Positions 1-9,300 of a DNA stretch of 64,000 bases are shown one piece after another (position 1 is the stretch's first letter; each line of letters starts with the position of its first letter). The stretch spans positions 186,001 to 250,000 of the forward strand of contig JACKAZ010000003.1 in assembly GCA_020634795.1 (NCBI GenBank). Direction: 5' to 3'. The notes beneath the pieces are model-generated. The model searched no databases. It was not told the DNA's origin and saw nothing but the letters and a program-made list of their open reading frames with translations. The translations under genes were made by a program, and so were the position numbers. Source of the DNA: Ardenticatenales bacterium. Its GTDB lineage: Bacteria; Chloroflexota; Anaerolineae; Ardenticatenales; Ardenticatenaceae.

Positions 1-1
1 T

Positions 2-541
2 CTGGAGCATATCCACTTAGTATCGGGTGCTTCGGGGCGGAGCAAGTTTGAGATCAAAGGGGTTAAATACCCCAAAGTGTTGGATGGAAACATAAACCCG
101 TATCAACGAGAACAACTGTTTCGCCCTCAGCTCACCCTCTATCTGAACCGCATCGATTGGCTTGAGGCGTTCCGCTCGCCGCGTTACGCTGTCGTGCTGG
201 GACGTTCGCAGGATCTGATGAATTACACTGATGTTCGGGTGGTCGACCTCGCTCAGTCTAATCAAGCGTATGTGAGAAACATGCTATTGCCATCCAAGAT
301 GGGCATCCAAGTCATGCGTGGTTTCACCCTTACAATGCCACGTTGGGTCGACTACGAAAATGGAAGACAAGCTCACTTTGGCCAGTATATTGCCCTAGGG
401 TCAGATGGGGTGGTACTACCGGTCAAAGATGAAATGCAGTTCGAGGGATCTGAAAGCGAGCCATTTTGGATTGATCCGGAAGCACCAATGTGGCGCGAGT
501 CGTCTCGCGCTGTTGTCTGGCATCGTTTTACCGGAGGATGA
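2..541 (+). CDS. cas5: Cas5, Cascade subunit (5' end outside window)
   Basis: The frame is open from the first bases of the window, so this is the C-terminal ~179 residues of a longer protein. The segment YAVVLGRSQDLMNYTDVR is the C-terminal core typical of Cas5 RAMP proteins, which hold the 5' handle of the crRNA at the foot of the type I Cascade complex. The stop lies 3 bases before the cas3 start, so the two are probably translated from one mRNA. In the usual type I order cas8 and cas7 would lie upstream, outside the window. GC content is lower than in most of the window, as for cas3. The family call is firm from the motif and neighbours; the subtype is not, because the large subunit is missing. 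I-B is the best guess. Confidence 0.85.
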   Translation: MEHIHLVSGASGRSKFEIKGVKYPKVLDGNINPYQREQLFRPQLTLYLNRIDWLEAFRSPRYAVVLGRSQDLMNYTDVRVVDLAQSNQAYVRNMLLPSKMGIQVMRGFTLTMPRWVDYENGRQAHFGQYIALGSDGVVLPVKDEMQFEGSESEPFWIDPEAPMWRESSRAVVWHRFTGG

Positions 542-544
542 ACC

Positions 545-2911
545 ATGATTTCCATGCCGTATGAGCCTCAATCAGTACAACAGTTCCTTGCAAAAAGTGC
601 AGATCGTGGTCAGGAGGGTCAGCCGGAAACGTTGGCTCAACATACATGGTTCGTGTTGGAAAAGGTGGCCGATTTCATTCGCTTTCGCCCTGAGCTACCA
701 GCCGCTGTCAATCAGCCGAAGCTCTGGCATTTGCTCTATTGGTCCGCCTTTATCCATGACTTTGGCAAGGCGGCCAATGGCTTTCAAGCTCGTCTAAAAT
801 CAAGAGATGCTCCAGCCTGGCCATACCGTCATGAAGTGCTCTCTTTGGCGTTTGTTGATTGGGTAGTCAATGGCCTGACCCACGATGAATCCATTGCAAT
901 GGCAGCGGCAGTCGTTGCACATCACCGTGACATGCAGTGGATTCGCACCAAGTATCCGCCAGTTGAGCGTGGTGAGCTAGATGGGGTAGAGCGTTTGTTT
1001 CATGAGGAAATAGACAGTGATACGATTGGAATGCTTTACCGATGGTTGTCAGACGAAGGGATTTCGTGGCGGGATAGGTTGGGATTGACAGAACGCGGAA
1101 TTGAACCTCTACATTTGCCTCCCGAACCGGATGCCGTTGCGACGGTCGCCAGAAATGCTGGGAAAAGAATTCGGTTCTGGCTAAGTCGCTACTCACAGTT
1201 GCAGTATAGTATGAAGCCAAGACGTGATATAAAATGGGTCCATACTTTGTTGCTTCTGCGAGGCATACTGATTAACGCCGATCATTTGGGATCGGGGCAT
1301 TACGGAACACTACCTTCGATAGATTTGGACGTTGATGGTATCTTAGCGAGTCGCAAGTTGCGCCGCGATCAGCTCCACGAACATCAACTTGATGCGTTCA
1401 CCAACGGTTCCGCACTTTTGGAGGCACCCACCGGTAGCGGAAAAACTGAAGCCGCTCTGATTTGGGCGGCGAAACAGCAATGTGTACGACTGTTCTATAC
1501 TTTGCCTTATCAGGCTAGTATGAACGCCATGAGGATTCGGTTGGTGGGAAGCTTTGGCGAGGAACAAGTCGGGCTACAACATGGACGCGGCCTATTGGCA
1601 TTATATCGTCAAAAGTTACAGGAGGATCTTACACCCCGTAGTGCGGCTGCAGCGGCACGCATTGCAAGAGACCTAGCAAAACTCAATGTGCCTCCTCTGA
1701 GAGTCTTTAGTCCCTACCAGATGTTAAAGGTTCCCTATAAATTGCGAGGGTATGAAGCGCAATTAAGCGACTATTTCCATGCTGCCTTCATTTTTGACGA
1801 GATCCATGCTTACGAAGTCAAACGTTTGGCAATGATTCTGGAAACAGTGCATTATCTGTCCAAGTATTGTTCGGCCCGTTTCTTTATGATGTCGGCCACT
1901 TTTCCTGATATCGTAAAAAAGAGGCTGAAAGAAGTATTGGGTGATATCCCAACAATTCGAGCCTCTGATGCACTGTTTGAAATGTTCAAGAGACACCGTT
2001 TAGAAATGCTGAACGGCGAGATTAGCGATCAGCAAAATCGAGGTTTGATTTTCAATTATGTCCTTCGGGGTAAGGCTGTTCTTGCCGTGTGCAATACGGT
2101 GAAAGGCGCGCAAACTTTGTTTCAAGCCGCAGAACAGGAGATGCCCAATGCCCAAAAACTGCTACTGCACGGCCGTTTTAATGGAGAAGACCGCTTGGCC
2201 AAGGAGCAGCAAATCCGAGAATTGACCGATGCCGCATTGGCCGAACATGAGCCATTGCTTCTAGTTGCGACACAAGCAGTTGAAGTGAGTCTCGATATCA
2301 GCCTCGACCTTCTATTCACTGAACCGGCACCGCTTGATGCCTTGATACAGCGTTTTGGTCGGATCAATCGTAAAGGCAATTTGGCTAATCTTGCGCCGGT
2401 CTACGTCTTCAGAGAACCTCGGCACGGGCAAAAAGTTTATGACGCGGCACACGTTCAAGCAACGCTAGCGATTTTGGAGAGGGAGGAAGGTAAAGCGGTA
2501 GATGAAGCAAAGATTGGCGAGTGGCTGAATGAGATTTATTCTGGCCCGATTGCTGATCAATGGAACCGAGATTTCGACGGTCAGCGTCTGTTGTTTCGGC
2601 ATGTGGTCACGAACATCACTCCATTTCAAAGTGACGAGGCGCTTGAACAACAGTTCTACGCAGCTTTTGATGGCGTAGAAGTCTTGCCCGAATGTCTTTA
2701 TGATCAGTATCAATTACGTCTGAACGCGGAGCCAATCCGCGCACGTGAATTACTCGTAACTATTCGTTGGGGCCAATGGAAAATGCTCCAAAACAAAGGC
2801 TTAGCCCTGCCGTACGACGCCGCTGATTCCACCATGCCCCGAATTGTGACCGTCCCCTACTCCGATGAACTAGGGCTGGATCTTAACTCGCCCTACTTGG
2901 AAGATGAGTAG
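545..2911 (+). CDS. cas3: CRISPR-associated nuclease/helicase Cas3
   Basis: A 788-residue single-chain Cas3 that degrades DNA marked by Cascade. The N-terminal HD nuclease domain shows H33, the H71-D72 pair in FIHDFGKA, H96 and the H126-H127 pair. The superfamily 2 helicase follows: Walker A APTGSGKT (about 294-301), DEIH box (418-421), SATFP (450-454) and motif VI QRFGRINRKG (602-611). All catalytic motifs appear intact, so the enzyme should be active. The start at 545 is supported by GGAGG about 7 bases upstream, overlapping the end of cas5. Full-length HD-plus-helicase architecture argues against type I-A and I-D (split Cas3) and fits I-B or I-C; the presence of cas6 speaks against I-C. 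Codon use is noticeably more AT-rich than that of the housekeeping genes downstream. Confidence 0.96.
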   Translation: MISMPYEPQSVQQFLAKSADRGQEGQPETLAQHTWFVLEKVADFIRFRPELPAAVNQPKLWHLLYWSAFIHDFGKAANGFQARLKSRDAPAWPYRHEVLSLAFVDWVVNGLTHDESIAMAAAVVAHHRDMQWIRTKYPPVERGELDGVERLFHEEIDSDTIGMLYRWLSDEGISWRDRLGLTERGIEPLHLPPEPDAVATVARNAGKRIRFWLSRYSQLQYSMKPRRDIKWVHTLLLLRGILINADHLGSGHYGTLPSIDLDVDGILASRKLRRDQLHEHQLDAFTNGSALLEAPTGSGKTEAALIWAAKQQCVRLFYTLPYQASMNAMRIRLVGSFGEEQVGLQHGRGLLALYRQKLQEDLTPRSAAAAARIARDLAKLNVPPLRVFSPYQMLKVPYKLRGYEAQLSDYFHAAFIFDEIHAYEVKRLAMILETVHYLSKYCSARFFMMSATFPDIVKKRLKEVLGDIPTIRASDALFEMFKRHRLEMLNGEISDQQNRGLIFNYVLRGKAVLAVCNTVKGAQTLFQAAEQEMPNAQKLLLHGRFNGEDRLAKEQQIRELTDAALAEHEPLLLVATQAVEVSLDISLDLLFTEPAPLDALIQRFGRINRKGNLANLAPVYVFREPRHGQKVYDAAHVQATLAILEREEGKAVDEAKIGEWLNEIYSGPIADQWNRDFDGQRLLFRHVVTNITPFQSDEALEQQFYAAFDGVEVLPECLYDQYQLRLNAEPIRARELLVTIRWGQWKMLQNKGLALPYDAADSTMPRIVTVPYSDELGLDLNSPYLEDE

Positions 2912-3071
2912 GGGTTACGTAGTTAGCTGTTCTTCAGCGATGAATCTGTTTGAAAGGTGCCAGGCCCACTTAAGATGTAATTTGAAGATAATAACTACCT
3001 ATATCTTCAACCCGCCTTCTTCGTGTTTACCTTCTTGCTCTGTCCCACGATCCGCTGAAAGGATACCTCTG

Positions 3072-4058
3072 ATGCTTTCTGTGACTCATCTCTTTTTCGA
3101 TACGGTTGTCGAGCATCCCATTGCGCTCAACGAGCATAAAGGTTCGGCGATCCGCGGAGCCTTCTTCCATGCGCTACGTGGTCGACCCCACCGCACCGAT
3201 TGGCGCGGCTTTTGTAGCAATCAGAGCGCTCCTGATTGTGTGGATTGCCCACTCATCGCCGTATGTCCTGTGGCCCGTCTGTTGGCGACCCACGACCCCA
3301 CCGGGGCGCGTGGCCATAGCCTGCCACGGCCTATCACCGTCAAACCGCCCCTGGGTGACAAGGGCGATTTTTTGCCGGGCGATGTGCTCCGCTTTGGGCT
3401 AACCGTGGTTGGCGATGCGCTGGCGCTGCTCCCCTACGTCATCCTCGCGGTACAGCAAGGAATGCCCGTTGAAGGGTTGGGCAAGCGCGACCGTTTGAAC
3501 GATTACCGTACCGGTTATTTCAAACTGCGGGAAGTGACAACGATGCACCCCTTGCAGGGCCGCGTTGATACGTTGTGGCGCGAAGGGGAACGGATGGTTC
3601 AGCGCCCCGCCATGCCGGTCACCCACGAGGAGGTTTTGGACTATGCCGGCCACCTCTCTTCGGAGCGGATCACGCTGCGCCTGCTCACGCCTATGCGTCT
3701 GACCGACCAGTCCAAGCTGGTGCGCAGCTTTCGCTTCCGCCCCTTCTTTCAGCGGTTGATGGAGCGCCTCATCACTCTTTCGACTCTCTTTGGCGAAGAA
3801 ACCCTGCTGGCTGACGAGGGCGAGCGCCACGCCCTGTTGGACGCAGCAGAACAGGTCGCTGTGGTCGATAAGACGAAATGGGTCGATCTGCGCTCCTATT
3901 CAACACGACGACGGCGTGAAACACCGATAGGCGGCCTGACGGGCGAGGTGACGCTGGTGGGCGATCTTGCCCCCTTCCGACCCTGGCTGCTCTGGGGGGC
4001 GCAACTACACGTAGGCAAAGACGCGGTGAAAGGGGATGGCTGGTATTACATGATATGA
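3072..4058 (+). CDS. cas6: Cas6-type pre-crRNA endoribonuclease
   Basis: A 328-residue RAMP protein that would cut the repeat transcript to release crRNAs. The N-terminus has the Cas6-like stretch KGSAIRGAFFHALRG, then a four-cysteine motif (C48, C56, C59, C65) seen in many Cas6 proteins of Gram-positive-like and Chloroflexota lineages, probably zinc binding. The C-terminus carries the glycine-rich element HVGKDAVKGDGWYYM typical of the family. The frame is open back to an ATG at 2904 that overlaps cas3, but that 56-residue extension is Cys- and Ser-rich and unlike the family, so the ATG at 3072 is preferred. Position between cas3 and the adaptation genes is unusual for I-B, where cas6 is generally first. 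Confidence 0.85.
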   Translation: MLSVTHLFFDTVVEHPIALNEHKGSAIRGAFFHALRGRPHRTDWRGFCSNQSAPDCVDCPLIAVCPVARLLATHDPTGARGHSLPRPITVKPPLGDKGDFLPGDVLRFGLTVVGDALALLPYVILAVQQGMPVEGLGKRDRLNDYRTGYFKLREVTTMHPLQGRVDTLWREGERMVQRPAMPVTHEEVLDYAGHLSSERITLRLLTPMRLTDQSKLVRSFRFRPFFQRLMERLITLSTLFGEETLLADEGERHALLDAAEQVAVVDKTKWVDLRSYSTRRRRETPIGGLTGEVTLVGDLAPFRPWLLWGAQLHVGKDAVKGDGWYYMI

Positions 4059-4100
4059 AGCGCAAATAGGCTCGCTTGGATGAAAGGGAGGACAAGGTGC

Positions 4101-4158
4101 AAAGCGAAAGGGGCAAGGTTATCAAGGATTCACCTTGTGCCTTGCCCCTTTTTGCTTT
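4101..4158 (+). terminator. Large hairpin between cas6 and cas1
   Basis: An 18-19 bp inverted repeat (left arm 4101-4118, AAAGCGAAAGGGGCAAGG; right arm 4140-4158) with one bulge and a ~21-base loop lies in the 237-bp gap after cas6. The right arm contains a run of five T. It could terminate the effector transcript or lower readthrough into cas1-cas2-cas4. A smaller ACAAGGTG/CACCTTGT pair overlaps it, allowing an alternative fold. The hairpin is seen directly; its role is inferred. Confidence 0.45.
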
Positions 4159-4295
4159 AGCCAGCGCGGAAAAGGGGCAACGCACCGATCTCGATTCTTG
4201 ACACTCGACACACAGCAGGCCTTTCGTACAGTGATTGGCTGGCGTCAGCCTTATGGACGATTTGGTACACAACATTTGCATAGGAGGAAACAACA

Positions 4296-5327
4296 ATGCC
4301 AATCATTCGCCAACTGATTGTGGATGAAACAGGCGCTTTCGTTGGCAAGCGACAGGGTCGCCTAGCGGTAAAAGTAGGAAAAGAAACAACAGTTCAGGCG
4401 CCGCTCATGCACCTAGAGGCCGTCCTCATCACGGGGCGGGGGATCACTGTCTCGTCCGATGTGGTCGCCGCGTGCTGCGAGGAGGGAATCCCCCTGCATT
4501 TCGTTGATTCACGGGGGCGGCCTTATGGTTCGCTCTTTGCATCGGGCCTTGTGGGAACGGTGCGCACCCGCCGCGCCCAGTACGCGGCCTACAACGACAA
4601 GCGGGGAATCGTCGTTGCACGGGCGCTGGCCAGTGCCAAGCTACAAAACCAGGCGGGGTTGCTACGCTATATGGCGAAGTACCGCAAGGAGACCGACCCC
4701 GAACGGTTCCGCGATATCCGCGAGGCGATGACGGAAACCCTCGTGCATGAATCGGAAGTGCAGCGTGTGGCCCGTAGTGCCGAGACGGTCGACGAGCTGC
4801 GTGATTTGCTGCTATCGGTCGAAGGACGGGGGGCGCAGCAGTACTGGATAGGCTTCAGCTTGCTTTTGCCGGATGAAGTAGACTGGGTGGGGCGGGGGGG
4901 CCGGGGCAGCTTTGATCCCGTCAACAGTCTTCTCAATTACGGGTATGGCATTCTCTATGCTGAGGTTGAGCGGGCTGCCGTACTTGCTGGTTTAGACCCT
5001 TATGCTGGCTTCATTCACGCGGATCGGCCCGGCAAATTCAGCTTAGTGCTTGATCTCATCGAGCCTTTCCGCCAACCTGTTGTCGATCGAGCCATCCTAA
5101 ACTTTTTGGGGAAGGGTGGCACGGTGGTGCAAAAGGACGATGGGCTATTGGACAAGGTGACAAGGCACACTGTGGCAGAAAGGGTGCTGGATCGCCTAGA
5201 ACGAACCGTCTTGGTCGATAGCGGCCGTATTCCCATGCGTCATCTGATACAGCGTCAGGCCCGCTCGCTCGCCACCTACCTGCGCGGCGATAGCGAACAA
5301 TTCAACCCCTACGTCGCAAGATGGTGA
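4296..5327 (+). CDS. cas1: CRISPR integrase Cas1
   Basis: A 343-residue Cas1 that with Cas2 inserts new spacers at the leader end of the array. The N-terminal beta-rich domain is followed by the helical catalytic domain with the three metal ligands E176 (in VEGRGAQQYW), H241 (in YAGFIHADRPG) and E256 (in LDLIEPF), all present. NSLLNYGYGILY is the usual core helix. A strong AGGAGG ribosome binding site lies just before the ATG. The stop is 9 bases before the preferred cas2 start. The gene is transcribed toward the array together with cas2 and cas4, so these three probably form an adaptation operon, partly insulated from cas6 by the upstream hairpin. Confidence 0.97.
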   Translation: MPIIRQLIVDETGAFVGKRQGRLAVKVGKETTVQAPLMHLEAVLITGRGITVSSDVVAACCEEGIPLHFVDSRGRPYGSLFASGLVGTVRTRRAQYAAYNDKRGIVVARALASAKLQNQAGLLRYMAKYRKETDPERFRDIREAMTETLVHESEVQRVARSAETVDELRDLLLSVEGRGAQQYWIGFSLLLPDEVDWVGRGGRGSFDPVNSLLNYGYGILYAEVERAAVLAGLDPYAGFIHADRPGKFSLVLDLIEPFRQPVVDRAILNFLGKGGTVVQKDDGLLDKVTRHTVAERVLDRLERTVLVDSGRIPMRHLIQRQARSLATYLRGDSEQFNPYVARW

Positions 5328-5336
5328 GTGTGGGTC

Positions 5337-5585
5337 ATGCAAACATTGGTCATTTACGATATTTCTCATGATGGTACGCGGGAAAAAGTTGCCGATGTCT
5401 GCTTGGACTATGGCTTGGATCGTGTTCAGTTCAGCGCTTTTCTGGGTGAATTGAGTCGTAACCACCAAGAATCATTGATGCTGAAGATAAAGCGGAGAAT
5501 GGGAAAACACGGCGGGCACATCTGGCTCCTGCCGATCTGCGAACGGGACTGGGCACGCCGGATAGAGATCAAGGAGGAAGCATGA
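5337..5585 (+). CDS. cas2: CRISPR adaptation protein Cas2
   Basis: An 82-residue Cas2, the dimeric bridge between two Cas1 dimers in the spacer integration complex. It begins MQTLVIYDIS, the ferredoxin-like first strand with the conserved Asp found in nearly all Cas2 proteins; the later segment VQFSAFLGEL is also typical. A GTG at 5328 directly after the cas1 stop is in frame, but the ATG at 5337 gives the standard family N-terminus. The last bases overlap the cas4 start by 4 nt (ATGA), suggesting coupled translation. Confidence 0.95.
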   Translation: MQTLVIYDISHDGTREKVADVCLDYGLDRVQFSAFLGELSRNHQESLMLKIKRRMGKHGGHIWLLPICERDWARRIEIKEEA

Positions 5586-6160
5586 TATTCACCGTGACCG
5601 ATCTAAAGCAGATGCTCTACTGCCCTCGGATACTCTATTACAACCAGTGTCTCCCACGCCTTGTTCCGAGAACGGACAAAATGGATGCTGGTCGAGATTT
5701 ACATAGAAGCGAGGAGGGGAAAGAGGCGCGTCGCTCCTTTTCGCCCTATGGACTGACTTCGGCCAGCCGCCACTTTGATGTCTGGCTGTCGAGTGAGAAA
5801 CTTGGCTTAAGCGGTCGTGTCGATTTAGTGTTGGAAGCTCCAGATGGGGCAATTGGTCAAGCATGGATCGTAGACTATAAGCTGTCGAAGCAAGTGGCAC
5901 AAAACTGGAAACTACAGCTTGCGGCTTATGCCCTTTTGTTGGAGGAACAATGGGAAGTGAAAGTTAACCAAGGTTTTGTCTACTTGATTCCTCTGCGGCG
6001 TGCGGAGCCAATATCACTCACCACACGCTTAAAACATCGTGCTGAAGCCACGTTGGCGCAAATGCAACAAATCGCCTATTTAGAATGGATGCCCGAGCCA
6101 CCGAAAAGTAGGGCCAAGTGTCGAGATTGCGAGTTCCGACGCTTCTGTAACGACGTATGA
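5582..6160 (+). CDS. cas4: Cas4 RecB-like nuclease
   Basis: A 192-residue Cas4 that processes prespacers and helps select PAM and orientation. Visible features are C14 and C180, C183, C189 (iron-sulfur cluster ligands), H41, D81 in GRVD, D98 and K100 in VDYK, and Q112 in LQLAAY, the complete RecB nuclease signature. It overlaps cas2 by 4 bases (ATGA). The order cas1-cas2-cas4 with cas4 last, next to the leader, differs from the more common cas4-cas1-cas2. All diagnostic residues are present, so it should be active. Confidence 0.95.
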   Translation: MIFTVTDLKQMLYCPRILYYNQCLPRLVPRTDKMDAGRDLHRSEEGKEARRSFSPYGLTSASRHFDVWLSSEKLGLSGRVDLVLEAPDGAIGQAWIVDYKLSKQVAQNWKLQLAAYALLLEEQWEVKVNQGFVYLIPLRRAEPISLTTRLKHRAEATLAQMQQIAYLEWMPEPPKSRAKCRDCEFRRFCNDV

Positions 6161-6352
6161 TCGCCTTTTTTGTGCTACCATACTGGCGCAAATAGAGGCT
6201 TGATTTCAACAAACTATGATTTGCGGTGCGACGCCAATTTGCGCATAATCGTAAGCTACTGATGATGGAAAATGGCGCTCCCAGAAGCTCATATTGGCTT
6301 TTTTCCGCGATTCAGGGCAAAATGATTCAGTCCAATTGCGCAAACGGGCGCG
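6161..6352 (+). promoter_or_regulatory. CRISPR leader region
   Basis: 192 bp between cas4 and the first repeat with no credible gene. It is more AT-rich than the flanks, with two T-runs. It holds an inverted pair GCGCAAAT (6186-6193) and ATTTGCGC (6237-6244) plus a further ATTGCGCAA near 6335; these may be protein sites or form a hairpin. Leader function is inferred from its place between the adaptation genes and the array and from repeat orientation (repeats end in CTGAAAC, resembling the usual 8-nt crRNA 5' handle). No clear -35/-10 pair was identified. Confidence 0.6.
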
Positions 6353-9300
6353 GCTTCAATCCACGGCTCGTCTTCAAGAGCACTGAAACAATGCGTGCCA
6401 AAGTTCCTCGTCTGTCGCCAGAGGTGCTTCAATCCACGGCTCGTCTTCAAGAGCACTGAAACAATCAGAGCGCAGCAGTGCGCCACGCCGTCGAGATGCT
6501 TCCAATCCACGGCTCGTCTTCAAGAGCAAAACATTGATTGCAACTTTCGATGCCGGTCGGCGTGGGCTTCAACCACGGCCTTCGTCTTCAAGAGCACTGA
6601 AACCTTTGACAGTCGATGAATCAAATCTCGATCAATCAGCTTCAATCCACGGCTCGTCTTCGCGAGCACTGAAACACGTTTTGCGCCTGGTGCCGCGCTC
6701 CCCACTGTTAGCTTCAATCCACGGCCTGTCTTCAAGAGCACTGAAACGAAGATGCGCAGTTCTGGAAACGAGAGAGTTTCAGGCGCTTCAATCTGAAGGC
6801 CTGTCTTCAAGAGCACTGGAACTGATGCTGCTGCGCCCTGTGTGGCTACGTCGCAACCAGCTTCTAACCACGGCTCGTCTTCAAGAGCACTTTGTTATCG
6901 ACCCCCTCAAATGTCGAAATAAAGATTGTTGACGCTTCAATCCACGGCTCGTCTTCTTCGCGAGCACTGAAACAAGCACCGGGGAGTGTAGGCGACATTT
7001 CGCTGTTAGCTTCAATCCACGGCTTCCGTCTTCAAGAGCACTGAAACGGAGACTCGTGGCACGTACTGGCAGCGCTCATGCTGCTTCAATCCACGGCTCG
7101 TCTTCAGAGCACTGAAACACCATTATAGATAGATTGCCTATGGTCACTCCTCTTATCGCCGCTTCAACCACGGCCTGTCTTCAAGAGCACTGAAACGTGG
7201 CGGCTACATGGAGCCTTACGGCCTCGATACGCTGCTCAATCCACGGCTCGTCTTCAAGAGCACTGAAACACCGGCCCATTGGTACCTTGCTGCCCTCGAA
7301 AATGAAGCTTCAATCCACGGCTCGTCTTCAAGAGCACTGAAACCTCGTCAAAAACCATCCAACCATTAACGCCGCATCATCGCTTCAATCCACGGCTCGT
7401 CTCTTCAAGAGCACTGAAACTTCTACGATCTAACTGCAATGATTAGGAGCAAAATACCAATCCACGGCTCGTCTTCAAGAGCACTGAAACGTTTAATTCT
7501 GTGGAGATTTTGCACTTGCGAGACTATCGCTCAATCCACGGCCTGTCTTCAAGAGCACTGAAACAGACGGATTGGCCTGGCTAATCGGCGCGATAGCCGA
7601 AGAGCTTCAACCACGGCCTGTCTTCAAGAGCACTTCAAAACGTGTCCGTCGTTCAGGTTCGGCCTAAGTCCGGCAGGGCTTCAATCCACGGCCTGGGTCT
7701 TCAAGAGCACTGGAAACAAAGCCCCAGAGATAGGCGCTGGTTGCGCCAGTGCTCAACCACGTCATCTTCAAGAGCACTGAAACTCAAATTTGTGTTGTTG
7801 TTCCAAGCGTCCCTCCTTTAGCTTCAATCCACGGCTCGTCTTCAAGAGTATAATTGAAAACATGTACAACGCGGGCTGCGCCTACTCTCCACGCGGCTTC
7901 AATCCACGGCTCGTCTTCAAGAGCACTGAAAACTCAAACAGCGCGGCGTTCGCGCCTGCATGACGTAAAGCTTCAATCCACGGCTCGTCTTCAAGAGCAC
8001 TGGAACTCAGCCCGAAAACGCGCTCAACGAGGAACACGGAGCTTCAATCCACGGCCTGTCTTCGCGAGCACTGGAAACAAACCAGCAGGCGGCGCGAGCG
8101 TGCGGTACTTCGCTTCAATCCACGGCTTCCGTCTTCAAGAGCACTGAAACCTTGTTTGCGCTTCGCCCTCGACATTACAGCACCCGTTTCAATCCACGGC
8201 TCGTCTTCAAGAGCACTGAAACGTTGAGAGATGCTATATGCCCGTTACCCTCGCTTCTTCAATCCACGGCCTGTCTTCAAGAGCACTGAAACTTTTAACA
8301 GATCAAACCCACCAAGCACCTTTCCTCAAGCTTCAATCCACGGCTCGTCTTCAAGAGCAATTTAAACGGTATCATTTGCGGTGCGTCGCTTGCGGGTGGG
8401 CGCTTCAATCCATTTGCCTGTCTTCAAGAGCACTGAAACTGCATCGCTTTTCGTCGCTTGGAACCATTAGCTGCTTCAACCACGGCCTGTCTTCAAGAGC
8501 ACTGAAACTACTCGGCGCAGCAGCGTGAGCGTCGTGTAGGTAGAGCTTCAATCCACGGCTCGTCTTCAAGAGCACTGAAACTACTTCAATCACAAACGCG
8601 GCCTTGATTCAGGGCAAGCGCTTCCAATCCACGGCTCGTCTTCAAGAGCAATTGAAACCCAATAACGTGCCGCCCCAAAGGAGAGCCAGATAAAGCTTCA
8701 ATCCACGGCCTGTCTTCAAGAGCACCGAAACCTCCAGTTGCCTTCCCAAGCGACGACGCTCCACCCCTGCCGCTTCAATCCACGGCCCGTCTCTTCAAGA
8801 GCACTGAAACCGACTCAGATCATTATCAACCATCGTTGCCGATCAGCTTCAATCCACGGCTCGTCTTCAAGAGCACTGGAACGAAGCTGGCGGCGGCGGG
8901 CAGGAGCAGCCCGCGTGGGCTTCAATCCACGGCCTGTCTTCAAGAGCACTGAAACTGTGCCGGTGGCATACCGATGCACGGTCGGTGCGGTTTTTTCAAT
9001 CCACGGCTCGTCTTCAAGAGCACTGGAAACGATCGGGATCGCTGTTGGTGATATCGCGGATCAGCTTCAATCCACACGGGTCGCTCCTCAGAGCACTGAA
9101 ACGCCATGGGCTGGCGCTCTTTTGTCTATGCGGCGAGCGTTTCAATCCATTTGCTCGCTTGGCAGCACTGGAAACCGCAAACCCATTCCGAAGTTTGCAT
9201 TTGAACATTTGCTTCAATCCACGGCTCGGTCTTCAAGAGCACTGAAACTGCGGAATCCAGCACAGCGACGGAACGATCACTACCGCTTCAATCCACGGCC

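Noticed and set aside
2904..3071. Extended cas6 start overlapping cas3
   Set aside because: The added 56 residues do not resemble Cas6 and the family N-terminus begins at 3072.
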